Assembly (NCBI GenBank): GCA_003439945.1
Contig: QVRM01006790.1
Coordinates: 53,741-117,740, forward strand
Direction: 5' to 3'
Origin: Dermanyssus gallinae
Lineage: Eukaryota > Arthropoda > Arachnida > Mesostigmata > Dermanyssidae
DNA: 64,000 bases
Positions 24,226 to 38,152 of the stretch are shown in pieces. The first letter of the stretch is position 1. Every line of letters starts with the position of its first letter. Both the position numbers and the translations under genes were made by a program. The notes under the pieces are model-generated. The model was not told the origin of the DNA. It saw nothing but the letters and a program-made list of their open reading frames with translations, and did not search any database.

Positions 24226-26119
24226 CTACGACAGGAGGCCTGAAACGAACGCAGCGATACACCTGCCAACGATTGTCTCGTGTATAACGTATACCTATAT
24301 TTATGTAGGTCTGTATGCATGCATGCCTATTCGTCTCTGATGTATATCTCGAATAGACAAGGTCATGTATATAGTACACGTTTCTTCCCCGTCCTTAACG
24401 CATATATTCATGTACATATAAAGGGGATTTTGTAGATGTAGTGTCTGGTTTTATATATATGCACGTACATGAACATGCACACGAATATACTAGTTTAGAT
24501 GCTAGGTAAAAACTAAATACGACCATGAGCAGATTGAGAATGAAAATCTTTCATATCACCAGTTACTGCACACCGATAATTGCACCATTTTCAACGTTTG
24601 TTATATCTGGACTACAAACTAACGCGTCAGCGACATTTGCGCTTAAACTTGGCGGACACTTATTAAAAACTTTATATGGCAAACATGACTTTTAACGAAG
24701 ACAAACTCCACGCGTAGCTGTAGCAGAAGCTACAGGGAATAATAACGAAATATGACGTTCATATTTCGTTCTTCTCTTTCTGTAACTATACAGAGGGCCC
24801 TGCTTTCCTCTCAGATGATGATGATGACGGCGGATCAAGAAAAACAAAACACAATATACAAACATGAAACACAATATAGTTTGTTGCACATTATCGAGCT
24901 GCCAGAGCTGTGCAGTTAAGCTTCTGTCCCACGTAACCCGTATTCCGTAAATCTCTTGGCCTCTAACGACACTTTCTAGTTCAAAAGGCTTGTGCTCATT
25001 TTGAGAAAAAAAATGTGTGAAGTTTTGTATAATAGCCTCGGCGTTTAACGCTTCCCTGCAGCAGCGCTCTGTGATTTGCTGACAAACGAACGTGCCCCGA
25101 GAAAAGTTGATAATGCCTAGACAGCAAAGGAGGTTTTTTACAAGTTTCAGCTGCTCTCTTTGGAGAAGCTCTATCTATCCGCGCGTGCGAGTGGTCTACT
25201 GCGTCGGAAAAAATTGACAGCCTTGGTTTTGGTAACCTTTACTGTTAGCATGTTAAACGAAAAATATAACTCAAGTGAGTAGAGAGTGCTTTCTGTAGGT
25301 ATGTTGTCGGTCTGTTCGAATTCGGCTATAGATAGCGCGTGTAACACGCAAATATTCGTCATTCTAGCCCAACTTACCTGGGGAAAATTTTAGACAAACC
25401 TATTCTGTATAAGTACTGCAAGGAACTGCAGAAGCATCAAACAACATACGAATAATAAGCGAACAAGAATAGCACAGCATATCAAGGACACGGCAGAAAC
25501 TCTGCGCCCAGGGTTTTTTTTTACTGCAAATCCAGTTCGTAGTAAAATGTACAGTTAAAACGGATTTCTACTCTCAGCTCTGGGGCCATGATAATCACCC
25601 ATCAGTTATAGTGATTAAAAGCCACGCGAATGCATTAGTTACCACGTCGTGGCTTTATTTCGAAAGCATATATAGTTCATCCTACGGATCCCATCAAGAT
25701 AATGTCCTCAGGTAACTGAAAATACTCTCCATGTATCTACATACAATGTGAGTTTGTTCTATCAATATATCTCAGCTCAATCAAACTATCAATGAAAACA
25801 TTAACAGCTTTCTATCAATAAAAGCTTATCAAAATTGTAGTCGCTATTAAATACGTCCATTTATTCGAAATACTTCTATTTTATTTTATTAGACTAACAA
25901 TGATTTTATTGTTGCAGCAGTTCTAGATCCGTGCCTCTAGTACGCGTTTGAGGTTTACGCTGAACATTGTAGATGTAATATGTGTTGAGACAGAATGAAA
26001 TAGAGTGTTATTTAGTTGTCCTAGCACAGAAACCCGTTCAACGCAAAGAATACTTGTAAACAAAAATTTTCAAAATTAGAGAGGTTGTTTATGACTCTAA
26101 TCTAATAACCGTTTGTAAT
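24226..26119. other. No gene recognised
   Basis: AT-rich, mostly unique DNA without long arrays. Open frames are under 70 codons and no element termini were seen. Confidence 0.45.
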
Positions 26120-26365
26120 CCTCCGTACCCTGTGGACTTGGAATCGCCCTGAAGCACATCTTTAATGCACCGAGGGCCGGGCATATCGTGTTATCTAGGG
26201 TTTTCTCAACAATACATGTGGCATTATGGCCGCTGACTCCCAGCAGTATGGTTTGTCATCTATTCTGGATGACCACCGCAACAAAAGTTTCAACAAGAGT
26301 TTGAACAACTACAGGGATCGAACTGGCGACACCCCGGTTGATGACAACCACAACTAGCACCTTGG
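26120..26365 (-). mobile_element. tRNA-derived SINE (family 1), copy A
   Basis: On the minus strand the head at 26365-26313 carries an A-box-like GCTAGTTGTGGTTG and a B box AGTTCGATCCC (complement of 26313-26323). Its tail is shared with copies at 42778-42985, 51640-51890 and 62755-62825, including the words CCGCTGACTC and CACCGAGG. A tRNA-like head joined to an unrelated body is the hallmark of RNA polymerase III SINEs. The exact 3' end is not clear. Confidence 0.7.
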
Positions 26366-26412
26366 GACCCTGAAGCACGCCGCCACCACAGTTGCATTTG
26401 CACATATAGTAC

Positions 26413-26415
<3 letters not shown>

Positions 26416-26501
<86 letters not shown>
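26416..26501. repeat. (TA)n microsatellite, 86 bp
   Basis: Longest TA tract in the window, broken once by AAATA at about 26466-26469. It lies on the head side of the SINE at 26120-26365. Confidence 0.97.
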
Positions 26502-26502
<1 letters not shown>

Positions 26503-27711
26503 TACATGTGAAATTGGTAAAATGATTTATATGCACTCTATACACATAGTTAATACACTGATATACGCGTATCTGAATACGTGCGTATGTCGATGACTGA
26601 TGAACCCGAGGATGAACGTACTGCTCGTAACTTTGATACCAAAGCTCTACTCAGCAGAGTCTCGTGCCCTCTTATCGACGGAGACAGTCGATAATAATTC
26701 AGATTTGTTCCACCGATGAGTGTTGCCGTTCACAATGTTGTTGTTGTAGTTGATGTTGTTGATGTTGTTGTTGTTATTGCTGCACTTGTTGTTGTTGTTG
26801 TTGTTATTGCTGTTGTTGCTATTGCTGTCATCGTCCTTGTCGCAACGCAGTGCTGCTGCTGGGAGACGGACAGCAACGAGGAGCAGTCAGTCTCGCATCA
26901 ACATGGTCTGTCCTTCACATCCCCCTATTTGGCCGGTCATCCTGCTCCCGGCTTGGATCAGCTATGATCGACGACGACGACGGCGACGATGACGGTGACG
27001 AGGCAGAACAGCCCCGGGCGGCTGCGCCACCAGCACTGCTACGATGAATCCCAGAAATTTCCTCCCTTACTTACGCGCATTGGCCGCACCCCACCCCAAT
27101 CGAAGTCGAGTCTGCCTTCCGACCGACCACCAGCTTACCAGCAGCGGTACACCGCTGTCTAACACGCCACGTCCGCTCAACGTCCGCCACCCAAGCCCCT
27201 TCCACATCACACAGCCCGGGGGCCATCTAGCGTTGCTGCTGCGATAACGAAATCGCCGCCGCCGATGACGACGACGACGACGAGCAAAACGAGCCCCCAC
27301 AACCCCCCCGACCAGTACGGTGGCGCACCCCCGCCGCCAGTACGACCGGCACCTAGCGCCAGTTCGATGAATGAATTGATGGATGAAGCAGGCTTCCTCG
27401 ATAGCAAACGCAAACGGCCGTTGTGGCCGCGCGGAGGAGGACAACGACAACGACAGCGGCAGCAGCAGCAGCAGCAGCAGCAACGATGAAGGCGGTCAAA
27501 CCTGATTGAGTGACTGGTTGACCGGCTACATACTTACACTGCATACATACCAGGAGACAAATGCAGCATTCATAGTAGTAGTAGTAGTAGGAGTAGGAGT
27601 AATAGGTGGTGCAGGAAGAGAAGCAGGACAAGGGAAAGCAGCAGCAGCAGCCGTAGCTAAACCGCGGCGACGGCGCTTCGCGACGAGTTCATTGCGCGAT
27701 CTCTAGTTGAT

Positions 27712-27713
27712 AC

Positions 27714-27748
<35 letters not shown>

Positions 27749-27755
27749 CATATAT
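27712..27755. repeat. (TA)n microsatellite
   Basis: 44 bp of TA with single-base interruptions. Confidence 0.93.
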
Positions 27756-28045
27756 GCATTGGTAGCAGCCCGTAGCCGCGGTACTGATGCGCGGCAGCTG
27801 TGGTGGCCGCAATGGCGACGGCGGCGGTGTGGCCGACGGCATAGCACCCACCGCACGGCACGGCAACAAACGAGGGAACGAGGGGCAAGCGGTATCAACT
27901 TGAATAGTTCATCAGGAAAAGGAAATTGCATTTCCATTAATTACCCCGCCGGCCAGCCGGACAGCCGGCCGCCTCTTCGTCCGGTGACGAGAGAGAGAGC
28001 GTTAGATAAAGAGAGAGAGATAAAGAGAGAGCGAGAGAGAGAGCA

Positions 28046-28069
28046 ATATATATATATATATATATATAC
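28046..28069. repeat. (TA)n inside a GA-rich tract
   Basis: TA run of about 24 bp between GAGA runs at 27985-28045 and 28075-28125. Confidence 0.93.
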
Positions 28070-30073
28070 AGATAAAGAGAGAGAGAGCAATAGCGAGAGG
28101 GGTAGGGAAATATATATAGAGAGAGCAGTCTTCTCATCTCTCTCTCTCAAACGCGCGCGCTTTCTTTCTCCCCCGTCGCTAGCAATCGCCAGTAGTGGAT
28201 GACTTGCCGGGGGCGTTAGCCGCAGTTGCAGCTGGAGCAGCAGCAGCTAGCGGAGGTAGTTGGCGACGTAGTTGTGGTACCACCTATAACAACTTCCACC
28301 TTAGTTCCACCTCAGTGGCAGTAGTAGTAGTAGTAGTAATGCCTAGCAGGAGCTTACACTAGCAACTTGTAGAGGGCCCAGTTGTAGAGCAGTGCAACAA
28401 CGAGCAACTCGTCGTAGTACCTGTAGCAATAGTGTAGTAGTGGCATTAGAGACTGTTCTAATAATGTGGTAGTGGCATTAGAAACTGCCACTGTTGAGGT
28501 CAAAGCGTTTGTGAAGGTGGGGCATCATCCTTCGGCTAGTGAGTCGGTGGCGTTGACAAACGAAGCGCAGCTTAGCGCCCCCCCCCCCTTATGTCGTGGC
28601 GGGCCATCTCGTTTGATCGGAGAAGCCAGAAACGGGGCAACGGAATAATCACCACTATGTTGCCTTCATCTGTAATTATTTGACTCTCTCTCGCGCCTTC
28701 TGTCCAACCGGCGATCGGCAAGAGAGAACGACAACGAGGAAAGGCAGCGACAGGCCATCTGCTGACCGCCTGCCCCAAGCCTACATCTGATACAGGCGTG
28801 TCCTATGTCCTCCAGTCCCAATTATATACAGGGTGTTTTGTTTAAATTGACGCATACTTGATCGCCCCTTTCCATTGAGTACCCGAACCTAAAAATAAAG
28901 CGGGATATTTCGACGAAACGTTTACGCAAATCGACAGGGAATCGACTCTTGACAAATGTTTTTGTTCAATAAATTCCCGCTCTCAGATTAATCACTTTTT
29001 TATTTCGGAGTCTTAAACGCATACAAGCTCTTGTCAAAACGCGTCTATCTAAATCGTCGAAGCGCTTTCTTAACAACGGCAACGAGCAAGTCTACGTTAG
29101 CGGGTCTACGCTGTATGTATGTGCATCACACCTCTGTGTAATGACCTCTAAATGGGCATACATGCGTCCGTATATAATCTGTATGAATGAACAGGTTTAC
29201 CTAGGCACAATTGTCAGATCTGTTTTGTGAAGTAAATCGTATGAATAAATTGCAACAATTATTATTATTATTGTCATCATAATCATCATCATCAAATGTA
29301 TATGTGCGGCTACGGCGTATAAGATTATTGATAGGTGGCCGGTCGTTGATAGATGAGTATCATACCGAGAAAAAGCTCGCTTGCTAATGTTCACGCGTAA
29401 TTTATCCGCCCGCTCGTTCGCTACGGTGTGTCTCTCACCGTGTCTTTGGCAGCGAGGGAGGAATGGAAAACGAGAAGAAGAAGAAGGAGAGGAGGAAAAG
29501 GAGGAAGGGATCGCCTGTGCTATGCGTTGGCCGACAGATCTGCTCTATCAATCGAGTGAAGTCGAGTGCCGCCCTACAGCGCCGATGGCGGTCACCGTCG
29601 CTCGCCGCGACTGCCTCCACCCACAAGGGCGTCTTTGCCAGCCCCCACCACCAGCAGTAGTTTGGCAGCTATATACAACAACAAGCCAGTTCATTGCTGA
29701 CGACGTTCTTGTCAGCAAGCACACGAAGAAGCAGAGGAAGAAAAAGAAGAAGAAAAAGTGTCATTCGATGGGGGTGAGAGGCGCGGGAAAACAGCGGCTG
29801 CAGCAGCAGCAGCAGCTCCTCCATCGCATCGCGATGATGACCTCCGATGGCGATGACGTGGAGACAAGGGCAGGATGAGGGCAAACGAAGAACATGGTGG
29901 CGCGAAGCCAGCAGGCGCTCGCTCATCGGTCAGCCGTATCGGTATCACCAATCAGGTCAGTCAATCCGAAAGTAGTGTCTGACTCAGCGGACACCGAGAA
30001 AGAGAGAGCCCACAGTCGGCAGACTGCTGTGCTGGCTCTCACTCGTCATCTATCTCCCTCTCGTTATCTATCC

Positions 30074-30076
<3 letters not shown>

Positions 30077-30105
<29 letters not shown>
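30077..30105. repeat. (TA)n microsatellite
   Basis: 29 bp of TA, next to a C-rich stretch at 30130-30220. Confidence 0.95.
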
Positions 30106-30107
<2 letters not shown>

Positions 30108-33100
30108 GTTGGCCAACATTCTGGTGTGTACCCCCCCCCGTCTTCGCCCACCTCTTCCCGCGATCCCCCGACACCCCACGGTCGTAGGGTCGCTCCCCTG
30201 CCCCCCACCCCCGACCGCCTTCAATCTCGGGTCACCCTTTAAGCGCTGCACACGATGGAGGGGCCGAGAGCGGTGGCGGCAGCTCTTAGAGGTCTCCTTC
30301 GTCCCACCAACCACACGAGTCTGTCTCAGCCTGGAACAGCCTCCTCATCGTCGTCCGCGCCACAGTCGTGGTGACAGCGGCAGCGGAGACAGCCCGTGAC
30401 GGATTCATCGGGTGGAAACGAAAGCACCACTGGGTGGCCGATAGACGATGGACAACGAACGGCCTCTTTGTGCAAAGGCGGACCGACCACCAGCCCGGCT
30501 ATAAGGCCGGCAATACTACAACAGCAGCAGCAGTAATGGTAACAACACAGCCCCTGACGCCAATGACGACAACAACAGCAGCAGCAGCAGCAATAACAAC
30601 AAACTACAACCATCACAATTGCAATAACAATAGCACAGATGCCATTATTTTGACCAACGGCAGCAACAACAACAACAACAAATGCCGCTGGTATCGACAT
30701 GAACAGCATCGATCGACATTCGAGGACGATGATGAGATCTGATTCTGACAACGACAGCGACGGCCCAGTTCAATGAGTTCAAGTTCTTTTCGACAGCAGC
30801 CAACCAACCACAACAACAACAAACTTTGCTGGTTGTCGGGTCACACAAAGAGAAAACAAACATACTTAGCTACGCTAGGCTATTCTCTTGTGCACTTGGC
30901 CCGAACCACAGCAAAGCTTGACCATTCTTCGAAAGATGAGTTCGATCTTGCGTCGGGGCACAATATAACTTTGAGCAAAGTAGCAAGTTGTTGCAAGTAA
31001 AATAGCAAGTAAAAGGTGAATAAATAATTCGTGTTGGACAAGAATATTGCGGGCGTCGAAGGCCTGACAAAACTGCTTTGTTTAGCGCCATGAGTATCTC
31101 GTACATCGATGTGCACAAAGGCTTTTACGGCTATGTTTGTTGTAGCACATTCCATATTGATAAAATAGGGTCTACGCAATGCTAAAGGATCCCGGATGGG
31201 CTGCTGCGTTATGTGCACTGCGTAATGTTTACCGACAATGATTGGCAAGCGCCGTGAACACTCTCTCAAATGCTTGACTGTGTCTGTCATAATTATACTC
31301 CAACTGCAGTGTGCTACTTCTTCTTTTGTTTGTTTCCAGTGCATTGATTTATACTTGATGTGCAATTGTCATATTGTAATATTGTCCGTGAAATTCAACC
31401 TGGATAATACCGCAAATGCCCTATTTGCTCAAGGCTAAGGAAGGCTCTACTAACGCAGCGGCGAAAACGGAGGAGCGCTGCAAAATTACCGGGTCGTTTT
31501 CAAGCTACGGTTTTTACGAGGCGTTCGGCAAGGGATACATTTAAACGTATATCGTTCTGTATATATCGTTCCGCATGGCCATGTATCTAGCTAAGGGTTA
31601 AAGGAAAGTAAACATTCTAGAACATTGTAGAACGTATGCGCAAGTTGCTAACGCTGCTATCGTCTGTTAGGGGCGTAAGAGTCAGACATTTGATACGCGA
31701 GGCCCATCAAAACGCCTCATCATCATCATCATTGCGGAGCGTTTTTGGCTACAAAAGCCGCACATTCTCGTTTTACGCTTGACTCGAGCAGCATTTCACC
31801 CCGTAGTTTCACTTCGAGAAAAATGTGCAGTGCGCATTTGGAGAAGCGGAATTCGAACACCCCACGGCGAAGGCGGCGGCGACAACAGCAGCAGCAGCGG
31901 CGGCAGCAACATGAGGTTTGCGATAGAGAAGTTTTTGCCAAGCGCTAGTAGCCGTAGTAACAGTAGTAGTAACTGAGTACTACCAGGTTAACTCGAGCTC
32001 GGCTTTCTCGGCTGGCTGCGCTATCCCGCCCATTAATGAGCTGCTGGATCATCAAGCCAAGCGTGCCACTCAGTCCTACGTTCGTTTGCACATCAGCACA
32101 CAACTTCTGGCGGCAACTGTGCTGCTCTGCTAACATCAGTCAGTCAGTCACAGCGTGTTGGTACTACTACGAGCAGTCGTCGCCTGACGAACGCACGCGT
32201 AATGCTGGAGCAGTCAGTGCTGGCTTCAGCGGCGCAGAACTTTAAAGGAGGCAGCCATGAACCGTCCAAGGTGACCCTTCTATCTTATTGCGACGACGAC
32301 CTCTCGTCGCCATCATGTCCGTACTGCCGTATCACCATGAGTAAGCACTACGGTACGCCGCCGCCGCCGCTCGATTCTGTCGATGCCGCCGTTACGTGGA
32401 TACGTGCGGATACGAAATGACTGGATTAGGCAATGAGGAGGGAATAGTCGGGCGGGCAGGCAGCCAGGCAGACAGCTAAGGAGGAGGAGGAGGAAATGGA
32501 AGAGGAATAGGAGTAACAGGAGACAGCATAAGAGAGTGCATCGTCATTAGTTTGATGATACATACAAGCCGAATTAGCTATAATGAATATATCGTGTACG
32601 TGCGCGGCGACGACGACGACGGCGACCCTGCTAGAAGTGCTGCCAGGGTAGCGAATTAGTAGGACGGGTGGCGTGTGTACAAGCAAGATGGTCAGACGAC
32701 CCGACAGGTCAACCCTTAGTAGACATGCCAACAGAGGAGGGCCAACAAAGGGCCAAGCAGGACATCAAGGAGACGATCGGCGACGGCGACGCCGAGAAGA
32801 GGAAAACAACAACAACAACAATAACAACAACAACAAGCAAGAGGCAAAGATGGTAGGCAACGAGCGGTCGAAGAGACAAAGCGCCATCGTAAGCGAGATC
32901 ATCGAACGTTGTGTAGGTAGCCCAAGCAAGGCTATGTGCAAGCCGGAAAGACTGAGGTGGAGTATAACATTGTCGTCTAGACGAGAATAACATGGTACGA
33001 GGAAAGAAACAGCTAGACAGGGAGAGAGAAAGCGAGAGATGGGAACAAGAGAAAATGTATTTATAGGTAGCGTAGACCTATTATACGACAAAAGTTCAAC

Positions 33101-33290
33101 CGATATTAGATCGGTACCAACCACGACGTTGGCTAATGTACCTCCGCCTAAAGTTTCCGCCTAAATCGGAAGCTGTAAGGCGGACACCGGGTTTGGGAGG
33201 GGGGGTCATTGGGAAAAGAGGTTACGGGATAGTATAAGGGTGAGTCCTAATTTTACCCGACTCTAAAAGAGGGCCGCAAAGCAAACTAAA

Positions 33291-34130
33291 CACTGTGCGT
33301 GACCAGCGCAGCGACTGGGCGGTGCGCTGCCACACATATTTTATTTCTGTTTTCATAGAAGAACTGTATCAATATTCAGGCTTGGTCGCATTAACAATCC
33401 ATCGTGGCTCCCCCGTTGTAATGTTACGTGTGTGCACTCACATGTCAACTAGGGATACGTTGGATGAATCTGGTGCTTGTGTAATTGTGCGAGAATCTAC
33501 AACAACAACAACTACAACTGGTCGCTCCAACGACACTGTCAAAGGTAATATAAACGCTCAAGCTTAGCCCGTGATGGCAGAACGCATATACTCTGTTAAA
33601 AGTCACTGTGTTCTTATAAATAGCACATTTTTCTATCAAGATTGCCTAGCATTTGACCTAAGTTATTGATTCTTGGTGTTGAGCAAGACTTGCAGCCTTC
33701 AACACCGCACGAATATTAACGTCCATGTACGTTTTCACTTTGATACTGCGGTAGTTGTTGTGTTGTGACGTTGTTTCCACAAAAGAGAAGTCCCAATAAA
33801 GACTTATGACAGCTTTGTTTGCCACTCGAGTAAAACCTTTGTTTGCCACTCGAACTAAAATTCACAGATACCAATTGTTACTGGAGGAAGTGGACTACGA
33901 CCTATGGATACGTAGCTCTGCTGTTTTGTGTGCCGCATTTTCCTGACACGTACCCACAGCTGTTTCTTTCACGTGTTCTGCTGTATTATGTTCTATTCCT
34001 CACTTTCCTCTCTCTCGCCTTGTCTTTACTATCTGTTTATATGTCTTGCTAGTGAACAGGTCTGTACATCTGCCAAGACCAGGGAGAAGTTGAGAAACAA
34101 TAGCCGATATCAATCTATATAGGGAATGCG

Positions 34131-34168
<38 letters not shown>

Positions 34169-37100
34169 CGATGCTTGCGATGTTCATGTCGAGGGTAGTC
34201 GCCGCCACCGTCGGCGACAATGACATTTTACATAGGCCGTTCTTTTTGTCGTTTGCGCAGTCTTCCTTGCTCTCTTTCTCCTCGTCATTGGCTATGTCAT
34301 CTGTTTCCCATTTTTTCCCTCTACCTTTTTTCGGACTTTAACAACTTTTCATGCGTTTTACCTTACGCTGTTCTATCTCCCCTGCATGTCTTTGTTTCTA
34401 TCATTTTTTCCTTCTTTTTCTGCACCTTCCCTATCCTCTCGTCTTGGCCTCTTCACTCCCGACTATAAGCCGCTCTACCTGGCTGAGCTGGTTCGTTGAT
34501 ACTTCTTGAATACGCCCCCATTCCCACCCTTAGGTACCCCCGCTTCCCTTAGTTCCCCGTCATTTTCGTTCGGTTCTGTCGTGTCGTGTAGCAACTTGCT
34601 TTTCTGCGTCTTCCCGTCTTCCCTTTAGGCCCATACTTGTTCTTTCTGTTTGTCTATTTCCGATAACGCATTTCTAGGGTATCGCATACCTGTTCGTCTA
34701 ATGGCAGCAGAAGCAGTTTGCCGGTAGGGGGCTTGGTCTAGCTACAAGCTATGCTGCCTGTCATTCAAGTCAAGCACTGTCCCCGCCGGTGGATCGGCTG
34801 ACAGCTCTGCCTAGATTTAAGCGCATCGGCATACGAATGAAGCGTATCAAACAGCGTGTGCGCGTTGCTGCAGCTCCTCCCTCATAGCTCCTCTTTTTGC
34901 TGAGGGGTAGAGTGCACTTTGTCCTAGCCTCTGTGCCGACCGAACAATCCCACGGTCCCGCAAACAAGAAAATTGAAAATCTGCGTTGACTGCCGATATG
35001 TTAGGCCTTGCCCTCCGCGCGGCGATGGCATGAGATACGCGAGTGTAACGTACACGATCATGTTATAGCCTACAGATTTAACAAATATATACAGACATTT
35101 ACAAGCTGTAATACAAAAAAAATACATTTCTTGCAGTATGAAATCCCGCCCGGTCGAAACAATATGCAGTCATCACATTACTGTAGGCCAACTGCAGCGC
35201 TCTGTGATTTCTAGCTATTTCGGACTACACTGCTTAAGCTACTGCCACTACGGTTACTGGACAATTTGTTTCTAAGAAAAGCGGCCTTCACATCCGTGGT
35301 CATGTATATAATTTTTTTGTAGAGAATTTTTTTGCTTTAGAATGTTCCGTATATAACTAAATAAACGCGTATTTAGTATCTATTTTTATGCACGCATATA
35401 TAAAGCGTTTTTCCTAACAGGTTGGTGCACAGTTGTGCAACATTAGCCGACCACAGCGGAGTACGCAATAATTTCCTTCTATTTTAATATAAAAAGTTGT
35501 TGTATTTCTACATATTGATGTTGTAGATATGCATATTAATGTACGAGTACAAAGAGTTATGCAAATTGAAATGGGCTGCATCGGAAACAAATATTTTCGC
35601 TATACGATCATCATCACGCTTCATCATCTCGGAAACCCAATCAGTAAAGTTTAGCTGCTCACGATAATCCGCACGCTGGAGCTCTTGCGTCTGCTGAATC
35701 TTATATGGTTATGTAGCTTGATTAGACCTCAAAATACACCACGTTGAGGTTCACGAAAAGACCGAGTTGTTGAGCACGTCACCCAAACGATGTTTCAGGA
35801 CATCGTTCCTGTTCTGTAACGCGTTCGCACAAGTTCACGAATGGCGTTCTCACAAGGCCGGCGTGTATGTCGATCTACGTCAGTTCTACGAAGAGTTCTA
35901 CGCCAGCATGCCTATACAGAGTTTTTATACATTTTCCACGGGTCAAGTATCTACGCTAAGTAACGCTCCAAGGATTTGACAGGCATGGATTTGGAGAAAG
36001 CAGTTCACGACGAGGACCAGAGGTGAGGGCGGGAACTTTTGAAGGATGCCGGCTGATTATTCGGACACACTATGCATATCTAGAATTGAAGAAGTATTTC
36101 TTTACATGAATATAGAGGTGGACCAGTATATCGCATGCACTGCTGATAGCACAGAGCTACAAAGTGCACTTGACGCTTTCGCGGAGATTGGCGGAGAGCC
36201 TAGACATGCAGCTGTCAATCTAAAAGTATGCGGTAACGCATTTTCGCCATGGCAACGCCCGATTACGCTCTCCACGGCACTACTACTCAGTCAAGCTCAT
36301 TATCTGATACATATATATAATGCTAATTATTAAATACGCGGTGTCTGCATGGCATCCATCTCTAACGTCAAAGTCAACGGTTGCAAGCAAGTGCAGCGTG
36401 ACCGTATATTAATAAGATTAGTAAGAAAACAAAAGATTAATAAAGGCGTCATAAACAACTTGACAACTGTTTTATTGACACTACGAATCACCTAACATCC
36501 AAGATATGCTATTCAGCACTCTGTTCAAATTGATTTACATCAACACACGACAGCGAAACAATATTCTCTCCCTAGAAGTAATGCCTAGTAAACGCTAATG
36601 GCTGCCATTGGTAATTTAATTCGTGTGGAGGAAAGTGCACGACAACATGTAGTCCAACATTAAGCATCAATGTTCATATTTCTATTAAATATGAATGTGT
36701 ATATAGATATGAACATATATATATATATATACTCATCCATGTGGTGCTCAATTCGTCCCTAAGTCAGACCCACTAGGCTGGAGTATAGTGTGTGCGTGCG
36801 GGACGGCGACGACGGCGTCGACGATGTAGAAACGACACGAGGGCAATGCCGATCTTGCCGATCTAATGTACAGGGAAGGGATCCGCTTTGAGCCTGTCGC
36901 CGCCGGCTGCCGATCGGCCTAGCAGCCGAGGCGGCCTGGCACGACGCCTCGTGACTCACATCTGCGTGCTGTGAGTTCACTGCTTGGCAGGCCGGCTGGC
37001 CGGCTGACTTTAGACGGCTATTCGTCTTGTGGAGGGAGGAAACGGAAGGGGGAGAGGTTCGTCCTTGGACCGGCACACTCTGAGCGGAGCTGTTACACTC

Positions 37101-37812
37101 TTCCACTTTGCCGCTACCCTGAACCTCCCTCCCACTAATGAGGGAGCGATTCAACACTTTAACGGGTCTGACATTTGTTCTTCGACTATCGGAGCGCAGC
37201 TGCTTGGGGGCCGGGCCCTTCTTTCGGCTACCCCCAGGGGGGGCGGGGGAGGAGAGAGTATCCGCCACACGCCTGAACGACGACGACGCCCCGCTTGATG
37301 TCAAAACTTTGTAGGATAGCAACGCCAAGGCACTGCCCCTCAAGGTGCGGTCCAACCTTTCTTCCTTCGCTCGCTCGCTTCGCTCTCTCTCGATTGAACG
37401 CACAGACAACCCCTCCCTGCCTATACACCTCTACGTTGGTCTCGCTGTCGCGTTTTTCCTATGTTTAGAATAGACCTGGCTCAAACGCCGAAACCGAGCT
37501 TCACTCAGCGTGTATTTACCAACATTACCGCATGCATACGTGCTTCTAACGCACCGTGTTCGCCCCACTGGCCTACTCTGATCCCTGGTCGATCGAATTT
37601 ATAGTTGGCAATGGTTTCGGTCGTCGGGTTTATGGTTTTCAGTCGTCCTGAAACGGTATTTTTGTAAAACGCAAACGTAAGACGTTGTTCTCTGCAGTTT
37701 TCATATGCGTGTGTTGCACACCGAGCCCTTATTGACTCCGTTGCATTGGTATTGAGATACCGGGGAAACAAATTACAAATTATGCATTCAAATAGAGTGA
37801 GTATTGGTCTTA
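33291..37812. other. No gene recognised; one weak coding candidate
   Basis: A CT-rich stretch at 34240-34660 and TA arrays at 34131-34166 and 36715-36731 are present. Two plus-strand frames in the same phase, 35767-35979 (about 70 codons) and 36046-36333 (about 95 codons), have balanced amino-acid use unlike the repeat-derived frames around them. Splice-like sites lie between them (TTTGACAG before 35981, GAG|GTGAGG near 36026). No domain was recognised, so they are not called as a gene. Confidence 0.4.
34131..34166. repeat. (TA)n microsatellite
   Basis: 36 bp of TA with one A interruption. Confidence 0.94.
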
Positions 37813-37956
37813 CCTCCATGCATTGCCTAACAATATATAGTAGTAAAGTATTTACAACTACAATATATTGTAGCATGCATGGAGTATATATATATATATA
37901 TTTATATGCATTCCTCCATCCATGCATTGCTGTACAATATATAGTTTATATATAGA

Positions 37957-37996
<40 letters not shown>

Positions 37997-38043
37997 TCTA
38001 TATATAAACTATATTGTACAGCAATGCATGGATGGAGGAATGC

Positions 38044-38099
<56 letters not shown>

Positions 38100-38152
38100 G
38101 CATTCCTCCATCCATGCATTGCTGTACAATATATAGTTTATATATAGAGTAT
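37813..38152. repeat. Alternating inverted-repeat array with TA spacers
   Basis: A unit of about 60 bp starting TTTATATGCATTCCTCCATC and ending ATATATAGAGTATAT occurs forward at 37901-37962, inverted at 37991-38050 and forward again at 38093-38152. The two forward copies agree fully; the inverted one differs by a single missing TA. The spacers are pure TA (about 37961-37993 and 38050-38093). Two shorter, diverged units precede it, forward at 37813-37841 and inverted at 37859-37884. Any neighbouring pair can fold into a stem of about 60 bp. No coding sequence or known transposase is attached. Confidence 0.95.

Larger units (their letters stand above)
26502..33290. other. No gene recognised; dense triplet and dinucleotide repeats
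   Basis: It holds GTT runs (26737-26820), GAC/CAG runs (26970-27000, 27262-27285, 27452-27485), GA runs (27990-28095), a TAG run (28319-28338), poly-C (28578-28588), an AAG-rich stretch (29475-29510, 29725-29757), CAG/CAA runs (29800-29815, 30525-30690) and an AAC run (32806-32836). Frames of 100-165 codons translate these repeats. A 161-codon minus frame at 30880-31365 is not low-complexity, but a frame of that length is expected by chance in a window this size. Confidence 0.4.

Noticed and set aside
28828..28860. TACAGGGTGTTTTG, a phrase common at ends of arthropod repeats
   Set aside because: No matching opposite end or coding sequence was found, so no element can be defined.
30880..31365. 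161-codon minus-strand frame of balanced composition
   Set aside because: With roughly one stop in 20 codons, about one frame this long is expected by chance in a window of this size, and no motif or splice context supports it.
36759..37409. 216-codon minus-strand frame
   Set aside because: Serine- and arginine-rich with no known motif, overlapping another frame on the opposite strand. It is longer than most chance frames here, but GC-rich DNA carries fewer stops, so it was not called.
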